From: JANNWF01 sp052390415
GTDB taxonomy: Bacteria; Pseudomonadota; Gammaproteobacteria; Xanthomonadales; Xanthomonadaceae
Assembly (NCBI GenBank): GCA_052390415.1
Contig: JBQTGY010000012.1
Span: 1-64,000 of the forward strand
DNA: 64,000 nt
Reading direction: 5' to 3'
Part shown: positions 30,415 through 38,201 of the stretch, in pieces
How the letters are laid out: the number at the start of each line of letters is the position of its first letter
How positions within the stretch are numbered: position 1 is the stretch's first letter
Position numbers and translations under genes: made by a program
Notes under the pieces: model-generated
Databases searched by the model: none
The model's input: only the letters and a program-made list of their open reading frames with translations
Told to the model about the DNA's origin: nothing

Positions 30415-31119
30415 ATGTGCGGCCGCGATACATTTTTTGCCACCTGGGCGCAGGTCCGAGAATTCTCGCTGCCCCTGCCTTTGCTGACACCCAGCGAGGA
30501 ACCCACGCCTGCCTACAATCGCGCACCGACGCAGAAGGGCTGGGTGATTCTGGCCAACGCGGCGGGAGCAGACGTGGCGCCCATGCGCTGGGGTCTGATC
30601 CCGTTCTGGGCCAAGGACGCCAAACTTGCCTACAGCACCATCAATGCGCGAATCGAGTCCGCCAACCGCAAACCCGCTTTTCGCGAAGCCTGGAAGCGCA
30701 GACGCTGCCTGGTCCCTTCGAGTGGTTACTACGAGTGGCAAGTGCTCGCCGACGGCAAGTCCAAACAACCCTGGTTCATCCACGCGGCGAACGCACCACT
30801 GCTGATGTTCGCTGGCCTCTGGGATTGTTGGCATGGCCCGGATGGCGACATTCACAGCTATTCCATCATCACCCAACCCGCCGCGGGCACGATCACCCAA
30901 GTGCATGATCGGATGCCCCTGATCTTGCCGCCAGCGTTGTACGGCGAGTGGATGCAAGGCGATCCTGCCGCAGTTGCTGAAGCCGCACCTGTGCCCGTGC
31001 TGAGCTTCCATCCTGTGGGCTCGGCGGTGGGCAACGTCCGCCAGCAAGGCGAAGGTCTGATCCGCGAGATCGACCCGTCGCCGCCATCGGTGACCGCGTC
31101 CGCTAAGCTGTTTGCCTGA
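30415..31119 (+). CDS. SOS response-associated peptidase (YedK/HMCES family)
   Basis: Protein that crosslinks abasic sites in single-stranded DNA through its N-terminal cysteine. The 234-aa product begins MCGRDTFF, exposing catalytic Cys2 after Met removal, and carries the family motifs APMRWGLIPFWAKD, INARIESANRKPAF and CLVPSSGYYEWQ, plus HDRMPLIL with the conserved His. ATG 30415 is fixed by the Cys2 requirement; an upstream in-frame start would inactivate it. Length is normal. It is followed by 112 bp to rluF with nothing recognisable. Confidence 0.94.
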   Translation: MCGRDTFFATWAQVREFSLPLPLLTPSEEPTPAYNRAPTQKGWVILANAAGADVAPMRWGLIPFWAKDAKLAYSTINARIESANRKPAFREAWKRRRCLVPSSGYYEWQVLADGKSKQPWFIHAANAPLLMFAGLWDCWHGPDGDIHSYSIITQPAAGTITQVHDRMPLILPPALYGEWMQGDPAAVAEAAPVPVLSFHPVGSAVGNVRQQGEGLIREIDPSPPSVTASAKLFA

Positions 31120-31231
31120 ATGCAGGTGGCCTGAATCGATTTCGTGGGTCGCCCGGTCACGCTCACGGGCAGTTCCACTCGGCGCGACTGCGTCCTGCCC
31201 GTTTGCTCAATCACTCCGCCAGACCCATGCA

Positions 31232-31966
31232 ATGACCGACCAACCCACATCCATCCGCGTGAACAAGTACATCGGCGAGAGCGGCCATTGCTCACGCCGC
31301 GAAGCGGACAAATTGATTGCCGCGCGGCGCGTCACCATCAACGGCAAACCGGCCAGCAATGGCAGCCGCGTCGAAGCCGACGACGAGGTGATGGTGGACG
31401 GCCAGACCGTGCGCGTTCGCAGTGCTGCAGCCGGCACGCGCAAGCATGTGTACATCGCGCTCAACAAGCCCGCCGGGATCACCTGCACGACCGAGCATGA
31501 CGTCAAAGGCAATATCGTCGATTTCGTCGATCATGCGCAGCGGATATTTCCGATCGGTCGCCTGGACAAGGACTCGGAGGGTCTCATCCTGCTGACCAGC
31601 AACGGCGACATCGTCAACGAAGTGCTGCGCGCCGAAAACGCCAAGGAGAAGGAATACCTGGTCGCCGTCACCCAACCGATCAGCGATGAATTCCTTCGCG
31701 CAATGGCCAAGGGCGTGCCGATTCGCGGCGAACTCACCCAGCCCTGCAAGACCAGCAAGCTCGGCAAGTACGGATTTCGCATCGTCCTGACCCAAGGCCT
31801 GAACCGCCAGATCCGGCTGATGGCCGCGCATTTCGGCTATCGCGTCAAAACCCTGATCCGCGTGCGCATCGTCAACATCAAACTCGGCTATTTGAAGCCA
31901 GGCCAATGGCGCAATCTCACCGAGCAGGAATTGCGCGGGTTGTTGCCGCAACGCACGGACTGGTGA
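31232..31966 (+). CDS. rluF: 23S rRNA pseudouridine synthase RluF
   Basis: Isomerises U2604 in 23S rRNA (also U35 of tRNA-Tyr in E. coli). The 244-aa product has an N-terminal S4 RNA-binding domain (IRVNKYIGESGHCSRREADKL) and the RsuA/RluB/E/F catalytic motif GRLDKDSEGLILLTSNGD with the nucleophile Asp. It is shorter than E. coli RluF (290 aa), lacking the variable C-terminal tail. ATG 31232 precedes the S4 domain closely. The alternative RsuA-family assignment cannot be fully excluded, but GRLDKDSEGL favours RluF. Confidence 0.88.
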   Translation: MTDQPTSIRVNKYIGESGHCSRREADKLIAARRVTINGKPASNGSRVEADDEVMVDGQTVRVRSAAAGTRKHVYIALNKPAGITCTTEHDVKGNIVDFVDHAQRIFPIGRLDKDSEGLILLTSNGDIVNEVLRAENAKEKEYLVAVTQPISDEFLRAMAKGVPIRGELTQPCKTSKLGKYGFRIVLTQGLNRQIRLMAAHFGYRVKTLIRVRIVNIKLGYLKPGQWRNLTEQELRGLLPQRTDW

Positions 31967-32020
31967 GGGTATCGAGCATCCCTGCTAGGTACGCTGTCGG
32001 CGGTACTCGTTCCTCAGAAG

Positions 32021-32066
32021 CAGCGGAGCAAGTTCGCGAGCTGCGCGCGAACTTGCTCCGCCGCTG
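32021..32066. repeat. long hairpin after rluF
   Basis: Arm 32021-32038 (CAGCGGAGCAAGTTCGCG) pairs with 32046-32066, which carries three extra bases; all 18 bases of the shorter arm pair, and a 7-nt loop separates the arms. No U-run follows on either side, so it is more like a REP element than a standard terminator. Confidence 0.6.
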
Positions 32067-32082
32067 ACAGCCCAAAAATGAA

Positions 32083-32105
32083 ATGGCCACCGCAAGGGTG
32101 GCCAT
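32083..32105 (-). terminator. intrinsic terminator of tRNA-Val
   Basis: ATGGCCACC/GGTGGCCAT forms a perfect 9-bp stem with a 5-nt loop 16 bp past the tRNA-Val 3' end. On the minus strand it is followed by a short T-run (complement of 32074-32078). Confidence 0.8.
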
Positions 32106-32120
32106 CCATTTGGCACCATC

Positions 32121-32195
32121 TGGTGGGCGGTACAGGGATCGAACCTGTGACCCTTGCCGTGTGAAGGCAATGCTCTACCGCTGAGCTAACCGCCC
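32121..32195 (-). tRNA. tRNA-Val(CAC)
   Basis: A 75-nt cloverleaf with encoded CCA. Acceptor GGGCGGT pairs with ACCGCCC; the anticodon stem TTGCC/GGCAA holds loop TTCACAC with anticodon CAC; the T-loop is TTCGATC. It decodes GUG. Confidence 0.95.
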
Positions 32196-32208
32196 ACGTG
32201 GGCCGCGA

Positions 32209-32237
32209 ATGATAGGGGGGTGATGGAGTGGCGTCAA
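32209..32237 (-). promoter_or_regulatory. tRNA-Val promoter
   Basis: On the minus strand, TTGACG and TATCAT are separated by exactly 17 bp, ending 13 bp before the mature tRNA 5' end. Strong sigma-70 match. The rest of the gap to the next gene (to 32337) shows nothing else. Confidence 0.8.
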
Positions 32238-32337
32238 ACCTTGTCGGCACGTGCACAAAAAAGAGGGGAGCATCTCAACCGGTAAGCAAGCAGTGCATGG
32301 GCGCGCGACTGGATCATACGAGCGACCGTTCTCAACC

Positions 32338-34704
32338 TCATTGCATGGCCGGAAAATCAAACTCCGGGCGTGTCAGCGGCGGCGTGATGGCAAGGCCGCT
32401 GACGTAGTGCACGGGTTGCCGAAACAGGCTGCCTGCTGCGGCGGAGTCATCGACTTCAGTGACCCATACACTCTTGCTGAACTCCTGCGCGTCGGCCAGC
32501 AAGGCGTCCGGAATTTCGCCATTCTGCGGCTTCGCCAAGCAGGTGATCATCTGCACTTCGTCCAACCTGACCAAGGCCAAGTCCGCCGTATTGTCAGTCA
32601 GAGGGCCGAGGGCGATCTGCACGCCCAACGCGGTGATGGGTTGCAGGATGCTGGAGGCGCGGCTGGCCGCGCTGCGCAGGCGGTCGGGTGCCACCAACAG
32701 GGTTAGCTGGGGCGAATTCATTTTTCTGCGGGTGAGTTCCGAAGCCAGCCAAGCGGCGAAGCCGGGGTCGTCAATCGACTCCGGGCTCACTTGCACTATC
32801 AGAGACAGGCCGTTTCGCGACATCCGCAGGCGATCCAGGCAGCGCGCCAACATCCACTGGTCCAGCTTGAGGTGAAAGCCCGAGCTGCGGGCGAACAATC
32901 GGTGGTCGGGCACCGTGGTCTCACCATCGTTCAGCGTTACCTCGAATTCTGCGCTCAGCAAGAATTGCCCTCCGCGTAGGCCGGTGACGGGCATCAAGGG
33001 ATGAAACAGCAGCCGATGCGAACGACCCAGGGCGTCGTTGGCGAAGATCATGCGCAATTCCGGCCAACCTGGCGGCACCAGGGCGGCGCTGGCGCCAGCT
33101 TGAAAACGAACCCGCGGCGCCTGTTGTTGCGCTTTGCGAAGCAGAGCAAGTACTTCATCGATGGCACGGTGGGCGGACTGGGTCGAGTCCAAGACAACCC
33201 CCGCGACCGCAAAGGGCAGTTGCACCCCGGCCACCGACGTCAGCCACTGGCGCCGATCCAGGCCATTGGCAATGCCCGCCAGGGCTACTTGACTCCCCGC
33301 AGTGGGATCGACCAGGGTCACGCAGGTCAAGGTTTCGGCGTGGCACACTTCAGAGCGCACCAATCGATCGGCGCGCAACGCACGCGCAACTTCACCGCCT
33401 AGTGTCGCCTGATCTTCCCAACTGACATCCACCAGCATGTCGGCAGTGGCCTGCGGCGCAACTGCGATCAGCACGCTGCTCTCATGCTGGGTCGCGGATG
33501 AGATCGCATTGCTGATCGCTGTGATCATCCGACGCCGTGAATGCACCCCGCGCGCCGCGTCACGACCAAGTCCCGAGATGGGGTCGTGCGGCACAGCGCG
33601 ACGCGCGCGTTCGGCGCGACTCTCCACCACCGCCAGCAAGTCCCGCGGTTTGACCGGTTTCACGATCCAGTCGTCGGCACCCAGCCTGACCGCCAAGGTG
33701 CGTGCTTCCGGATTCATCTCACCCGTCAAAAAAACGATCTGCACCAACTCGAACCCGGGCTGCTCGCGCAACATCTGCGCAAGTTCGATGCCATTGCGAT
33801 CAGGCAAGTTGAGATCAAGCAAGCACAGGTCGGGATGAAAGCCGTCAACCGCCAGCAGTGCCTCCTCCGCCGATTTGGCAACCCGCGTCTCCATGCCGCG
33901 ATGTCCCAGCACCTTCTGCGCGAACATGGCTTGGCCCGGGTCATCCTCAACAATCAGCACGCGAAATGCCGAGTGTTGGCGCTTTCGCACAAATGCAGCA
34001 ATGTCATCGGCGAGTGCGGTGCCGGTCTGGGACTCGACGACCTGGTCGACACCTGCGCGCAAGGCGAACATTCGCCGTGCACGATCACCCACGTCAATGA
34101 GCATCACGGTGCCGGGCTGGGTGAGCGGCTGCGGATGAGCTCGCTCGATCTGTGCCACGACGTCAGCTGCCCGATCACCCCATTCTGGCGAGATAACCAC
34201 CACCGTCACCGCCCGTCGTGACACCTCAGCCGCCAAACTATCGAGCGAATCCACGTGGGCAACCAACAGCTTGCGATGACCGATTTCTGCCGAGATCTGC
34301 AACAGCGGCGATCCGGGGGATGCCAGCAGCAGCACCAATGGTAAGCGGGGCTCGGTCTGAATCTGTTCTTGCGGTGGCTGCCCCAGCTTTGCCAGCTCAG
34401 AGCGGGCAGGCTCGAGCGCGATCACCAGTTCGGGCGCGATAGCGACGCACATCGCCGCCACCCGGACTTTGGATCCGGCCGACGGCGGGCCATCCAGATC
34501 GACCAACGAGCACAGAAAAACCGACAGCTCCAACAAGGTGTCAGCGATGCGAGAGTTCGACGCATTTGCTTCCAGCTCTGCCGCATGCTCGATTTGTTCG
34601 TGCAGCGTCGCGGCCGTTTCGGCGCTCCACTCGGCACCAAAAACAAGCAAGCACTTCGCCAGCAGGCTTCGGACTTCATTCGATACGGTCGGCACAGTGC
34701 TCAT
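32338..34704 (-). CDS. large response-regulator protein with degenerate REC, GGDEF and EAL-like regions
   Basis: A 788-aa cytoplasmic protein without membrane segments. Regions: an uncharacterised helical N-terminus (about 1-115); a pseudo-receiver (about 115-235) where the phosphorylatable Asp is replaced (VVVISPEWGD); an intact receiver from about residue 247 (FRVLIVEDD, LCLLDLNLPD with phospho-acceptor Asp, later KPVKP); a GGDEF-like fold whose motif is AETLT instead of GGDEF; and an EAL-like domain with AEFEV in place of EAL and missing metal ligands. It therefore cannot be expected to make or cleave c-di-GMP and may bind it or act as a scaffold. ATG 34704 overlaps the stop of a small upstream ORF; a GTG at 34737 is the outer alternative. 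Assignment of the last two domains is by pattern only. Confidence 0.72.
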   Translation of the reverse strand: MSTVPTVSNEVRSLLAKCLLVFGAEWSAETAATLHEQIEHAAELEANASNSRIADTLLELSVFLCSLVDLDGPPSAGSKVRVAAMCVAIAPELVIALEPARSELAKLGQPPQEQIQTEPRLPLVLLLASPGSPLLQISAEIGHRKLLVAHVDSLDSLAAEVSRRAVTVVVISPEWGDRAADVVAQIERAHPQPLTQPGTVMLIDVGDRARRMFALRAGVDQVVESQTGTALADDIAAFVRKRQHSAFRVLIVEDDPGQAMFAQKVLGHRGMETRVAKSAEEALLAVDGFHPDLCLLDLNLPDRNGIELAQMLREQPGFELVQIVFLTGEMNPEARTLAVRLGADDWIVKPVKPRDLLAVVESRAERARRAVPHDPISGLGRDAARGVHSRRRMITAISNAISSATQHESSVLIAVAPQATADMLVDVSWEDQATLGGEVARALRADRLVRSEVCHAETLTCVTLVDPTAGSQVALAGIANGLDRRQWLTSVAGVQLPFAVAGVVLDSTQSAHRAIDEVLALLRKAQQQAPRVRFQAGASAALVPPGWPELRMIFANDALGRSHRLLFHPLMPVTGLRGGQFLLSAEFEVTLNDGETTVPDHRLFARSSGFHLKLDQWMLARCLDRLRMSRNGLSLIVQVSPESIDDPGFAAWLASELTRRKMNSPQLTLLVAPDRLRSAASRASSILQPITALGVQIALGPLTDNTADLALVRLDEVQMITCLAKPQNGEIPDALLADAQEFSKSVWVTEVDDSAAAGSLFRQPVHYVSGLAITPPLTRPEFDFPAMQ

Positions 34705-34919
34705 TGAGATGACGTATTCCGGAAGGGGAGTTGCCACACGCCGCCGGTGGGCAGCACGCGCTCGAAGTGTGCCTTGTAGGTGGTCTGGTTGATACGTACA
34801 AATTTAATGGTGGAACCCTTTGCGTCCTTCATCAACGTCGCTGCGGTCAGGATTGCCGCGAGCAGGGAGATCTGATGAACCTTGACAGGTTGGCCATCAA
34901 GGCGGAGCAGGGCGCGCAA
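34701..34919 (-). CDS. small hypothetical ORF between CoA-transferase and response regulator
   Basis: A 72-codon frame from TTG 34919, directly after the CoA-transferase stop, to a TGA overlapping the next gene's ATG (ATGA). I do not recognise the product. It has a hydrophobic stretch (ISLLAAILTAATLM) and a basic C-terminal half. No ribosome-binding site is clear, and the only ATG in frame would leave 43 aa. It may be a real coupled small gene or a chance frame. Confidence 0.3.
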   Translation of the reverse strand: MRALLRLDGQPVKVHQISLLAAILTAATLMKDAKGSTIKFVRINQTTYKAHFERVLPTGGVWQLPFRNTSSQ

Positions 34920-36143
34920 TCAGCCAATCGCGCCAGAGTGCCGCAGATCATCCAATTCCGATGCGCCCAAGTTCAGCAACTCGGTCAGCACTTCGCGCGT
35001 ATCAGCGCCCAGTTCGGGTGGCGCTTTGGAGTAACTGACCGGGGTCGCTGACAAGCGTATGGGATTGCCGACCATCGGCAGCGCTGGAGACTGAGCGTGA
35101 GGCAAGGCGATGCGCATTCCGCGATATTGAACTTGGGGATCCGCAAACACCTGGTCCAGCGTATTGACTGCCGCACTGGGCACGGTCGCTGCTTCGAGCT
35201 GGGCCAACCAATGGGCGACACTCTGGGTTTGTAGCTGTGCGCTCAGAGTTGAGATCAGGGTGTCCCGATTCTCGACCCGGGCTGCGTTGCTCGCGAACCT
35301 CACATCAGTGGCCAGCGCGGGCTGCCCGATGACATCGCAAAAGCGCTGAAACTGACTGTCATTACCCACCGCGAGCATGAACGCACCGTCGGCGGCCGGC
35401 ATGACCTGATAAGGCGCGATATTGGGATGGGCCGTGCCACGTCGCTGCGGCACCTTGCCGCCAATCAGATAGTTCATTGCCTGATTGGCAAGCCATCCGA
35501 CCTGGGTATCCAACAACGCCAGATCGATGTGTTGCCCTTCACCCGTGTTCTCCGCATGGCGAAGGGCAGCAAGGATGCCGACCGTTGCGTACATGCCCGC
35601 CATCAAGTCAGCTACCGCAACGCCCACCTTCTGGGGTCCGCTTCCCCGCGCGCCATCAGGCTCACCGGTGATGCTCATCAATCCGCCCTGCGCTTGAATG
35701 GCCGCATCGTAGCCAGCGCGATGCGCGTAAGGCCCCGTTTGTCCATAGCCGGTGATCGAGCAATACACCAGGGACGTGTTCAGCTCACGGAGATTCGCGT
35801 AGTCGAGACCGACCTTGGCCAGCCCGCCTACTTTGAAGTTTTCGACAAGAACCTGGCTCTGCGCAGCGAGACGACGAATCAGATCGGCGCCCGCGGGATG
35901 CTGAAAGTCGATGGCCAATGATCGCTTGCCGCGATTGGCGGCAAGGAAATACGCCGACTCCGAACTATCGTTGCCGTCGGTGTCCTTGAGGTAAGGCGGC
36001 CCCCACGTGCGAGTGTCATCGCCCTCGCCGGGCCGTTCGATCTTCAACACATCGGCGCCCAAATCGGCGAGCAACTGGGTGGACCAGGGGCCCGCCAGAA
36101 TCCGCGACAGGTCAAGCACACGAATACCACTCAGCGGGCCCAT
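34920..36143 (-). CDS. class III CoA-transferase (CaiB/BaiF family)
   Basis: Transfers CoA between acyl groups through an aspartyl-CoA thioester. The 407-aa product has the family N-terminus LSGIRVLDLSRILAGPWSTQ, the catalytic Asp in VAVADLMAGMYA, and the GGLMSITGEPD loop. Length is normal. The start at ATG 36143 is fixed by the conserved N-terminus. It is not next to other acyl-CoA genes, so its substrate is unknown; glutarate or similar dicarboxylates are common for close relatives. Confidence 0.9.
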   Translation of the reverse strand: MGPLSGIRVLDLSRILAGPWSTQLLADLGADVLKIERPGEGDDTRTWGPPYLKDTDGNDSSESAYFLAANRGKRSLAIDFQHPAGADLIRRLAAQSQVLVENFKVGGLAKVGLDYANLRELNTSLVYCSITGYGQTGPYAHRAGYDAAIQAQGGLMSITGEPDGARGSGPQKVGVAVADLMAGMYATVGILAALRHAENTGEGQHIDLALLDTQVGWLANQAMNYLIGGKVPQRRGTAHPNIAPYQVMPAADGAFMLAVGNDSQFQRFCDVIGQPALATDVRFASNAARVENRDTLISTLSAQLQTQSVAHWLAQLEAATVPSAAVNTLDQVFADPQVQYRGMRIALPHAQSPALPMVGNPIRLSATPVSYSKAPPELGADTREVLTELLNLGASELDDLRHSGAIG

Positions 36144-36287
36144 CGTTGGTTTCCCCCTTCAGAAGTCCGATGGTATCGCGGCAGCGGAGTCGACCTTGAG
36201 CGGCAGTCAGAACGTGGAGAGACACGGCAGGGTCGTCTCCTGCGGCCGATGCTGAGTCGCCCTCAAACCCACAAGGCAGAAACAAAA

Positions 36288-36307
36288 AAGCCACCCGAAG
36301 GTGGCTT
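36288..36307 (-). terminator. intrinsic terminator of the tRNA-Ala/Glu unit
   Basis: AAGCCACC/GGTGGCTT perfect 8-bp stem with a 4-nt CGAA loop (TTCG on the transcribed strand), followed on the minus strand by six T (complement of 36284-36289). Confidence 0.9.
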
Positions 36308-36335
36308 GAACTTTTTGCTTGACACCTTGCTTGTA

Positions 36336-36411
36336 TGGCGTCCCCACGGGGATTCGAACCCCGGTCGCATCCGTGAAAGGGATGTGTCCTAGGCCTCTAG
36401 ACGATGGGGAC
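36336..36411 (-). tRNA. tRNA-Glu(TTC)
   Basis: A 76-nt cloverleaf with encoded CCA. Acceptor GTCCCCA/TGGGGAC, anticodon stem CATCC/GGATG with loop CTTTCAC (anticodon TTC), T-arm CGGGG-TTCGAAT-CCCCG. It lies 17 bp downstream of tRNA-Ala on the same transcript. Confidence 0.96.
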
Positions 36412-36428
36412 TAATCCTTCCAGTTTTA

Positions 36429-36504
<76 letters not shown>

Positions 36505-36522
36505 ACTGCTGGAAAGCACGCA

Positions 36523-36551
36523 AGTATAAAAATACAACGGGCATCGGTCAA
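36523..36551 (-). promoter_or_regulatory. promoter of tRNA-Ala/tRNA-Glu
   Basis: On the minus strand, TTGACC and TATACT are separated by exactly 17 bp, 18 bp upstream of the mature tRNA-Ala 5' end. Strong sigma-70 match. Confidence 0.8.
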
Positions 36552-36556
36552 GCACT

Positions 36557-36631
36557 AGGGTTTGTTGACGTTCATGGAGCAGGTCGCGTTCCTTCTGACT
36601 GGCCCTTGCTCCATGAATTTCAACAAACCCT
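36557..36631. terminator. 25-bp inverted repeat overlapping the DUF1249 gene stop
   Basis: Arms 36557-36581 (from AGGGTTTGTTGACGTTCATG) and 36607-36631 pair at 23 of 25 positions around a 25-nt loop. The stop codon of the upstream gene (36620-36622) lies inside one arm. It may terminate that gene and insulate the tRNA promoter, or be a mobile palindrome. Confidence 0.65.
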
Positions 36632-37138
36632 GGCAACAACCGTCATCCGTTGCGCTTGCATGCAGCGCAGTGCGGGTGAGGCCGTCGGCTTCAAGGTGAA
36701 GTGCGAATGACCTTGTTCGGCGAGATACTCCAACCATTTGGATAGAAACGAGTTCATCCGCAAGCGATGTCCGATGACCGTGCGGGCATCGGCATCCAGG
36801 CCCAGCACGTCCTGCCAGCGCGAGCCGACATAACAGTGGGTCACTTCGGCCATCTTCGCGTCGCGGTAACAGCGCAGATACGCCGATGGGTCGGGCTGGC
36901 CGGTGACGGGGTCACGCAATTCATAGGTCAGGTACAGCTCGACCGTGTAGGGATGGCGCTCGACGATGTCCAGCCGCAGATCCAGGCCGTCGTCGACGCT
37001 GGATCGATACGATGGAGCCAGCAGACTCTCGACCCGGAACAATCGATGCAGACGCTGGTAGTTGTCGCCATACAAGCCCATCAGGTAACCGAACCGACTA
37101 GGCGGTCTTGGTAACGAGATGGCGGGCTTGCTGATCAT
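36620..37138 (-). CDS. DUF1249 family protein (YqiB-like)
   Basis: A 172-aa protein of the DUF1249 family, function unknown. Visible family features are the N-terminal MGLYGDNYQRLHRLF, the central ELYLTYELRD and LRCYRDAKMAEVTHCYV, and the tail MNSFLSKWLEYLAEQGH. ATG 37138 is preferred; a TTG at 37153 would add five residues. It lies 42 bp downstream of ppsR on the same strand. Its last codons run into a 25-bp inverted repeat. Confidence 0.85.
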   Translation of the reverse strand: MISKPAISLPRPPSRFGYLMGLYGDNYQRLHRLFRVESLLAPSYRSSVDDGLDLRLDIVERHPYTVELYLTYELRDPVTGQPDPSAYLRCYRDAKMAEVTHCYVGSRWQDVLGLDADARTVIGHRLRMNSFLSKWLEYLAEQGHSHFTLKPTASPALRCMQAQRMTVVARVC

Positions 37139-37180
37139 TGCGGTGCTGTTCAATTCCGAGTCTGGATTTCTTGAGTGACC

Positions 37181-38002
37181 TTAGAACATGTGCTTGTCGA
37201 TGCCAAGCGATGCCAACATCTTGCTGGCGATTTCTTCGATTGAAGTATGCGTGGTGCTGAGCACGGGAATGCCCTCCTGCCGAAACAACGTTTCGCCTAC
37301 TGCCACCTCGCGTCGACAGCGATCCAGGTTGGCATAGGCGCTGCCAGGCCGTCGCGCCTCGCGCACTTGTTGCAAACGCTGGGGATCGATGGTCAAACCA
37401 AACAGCTTCTTGCGGTGTGCACGCAATTTGCGTGGCAACTCGCCGGATTCAAGGTCGTCATCGGTGAGCGGATAGTTGGCCGCGCGCACGCCAAAATGCA
37501 GCGCCAGATAGAGACAGGTCGGTGTCTTTCCCGAGCGTGATACACCCACCAGGATGATCTCGGCCTCGCCATAGTCCAGATCAACACCGTCGTCATGAGT
37601 CAACGCGTAGTTGGTCGCGTTGATGCGCGCCTCGTACTGGCCCAGATCAACCATGCCATGCGCGTGTCCCACCAGCGGTTCGCGCTTGACGCCAAGTTCT
37701 TGCTCAAGCGGCGCGATGAACGGCAAAAACGCATCCAGAATCAGCGCGCCACTTTCGCTCAGGATGGCCGACAAGGCGGCATCCACACAGGTGTTGACCA
37801 CCACCGGTCGACAACCGCTGCGTTCGCCGGCCAGTCGGATTCTCGCTGACGTCTCACGGGCCTTCTCAACGCTGTCGACAAATGGCACCCGCAGACTCTG
37901 GAATTCGACGCCAGCAAACTGGGTCAACAAACTGTGACCGATGGTCTCGGCAGTGATGCCGGTGCCATCTGACACGTAAAAAACGGGGCGGGCCTGTGTC
38001 AT
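37181..38002 (-). CDS. ppsR: PEP synthase regulatory protein (kinase / pyrophosphorylase)
   Basis: Bifunctional regulator that inactivates PEP synthase by ADP-dependent threonine phosphorylation and reactivates it by Pi-dependent dephosphorylation. The 273-aa product has the DUF299 N-terminus [20 protein letters not shown], the P-loop [16 protein letters not shown], and FGLTIDP. It is divergent from ppsA, its target, with 199 bp between them, the usual arrangement. ATG 38002 fits the family length. Confidence 0.96.
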   Translation of the reverse strand: MTQARPVFYVSDGTGITAETIGHSLLTQFAGVEFQSLRVPFVDSVEKARETSARIRLAGERSGCRPVVVNTCVDAALSAILSESGALILDAFLPFIAPLEQELGVKREPLVGHAHGMVDLGQYEARINATNYALTHDDGVDLDYGEAEIILVGVSRSGKTPTCLYLALHFGVRAANYPLTDDDLESGELPRKLRAHRKKLFGLTIDPQRLQQVREARRPGSAYANLDRCRREVAVGETLFRQEGIPVLSTTHTSIEEIASKMLASLGIDKHMF

Positions 38003-38201
38003 TTATCACACACCTGCTGGGGGCATGGCCCGAGTGTAGGCCAGCGCGGCGATATCCGTAACCGGGCTTGTTTGCGCTTACGCTGCACCGCATCATTGGG
38101 ATCGGGTCGGCAAAGCACCCGCCCCTTGTGGTCGCTGGCCGGCGTTCGTATGCCCTGCCGGGTTGACCCATTCCTCACATCATTGAAGTGGAGCTCTGCC
38201 G

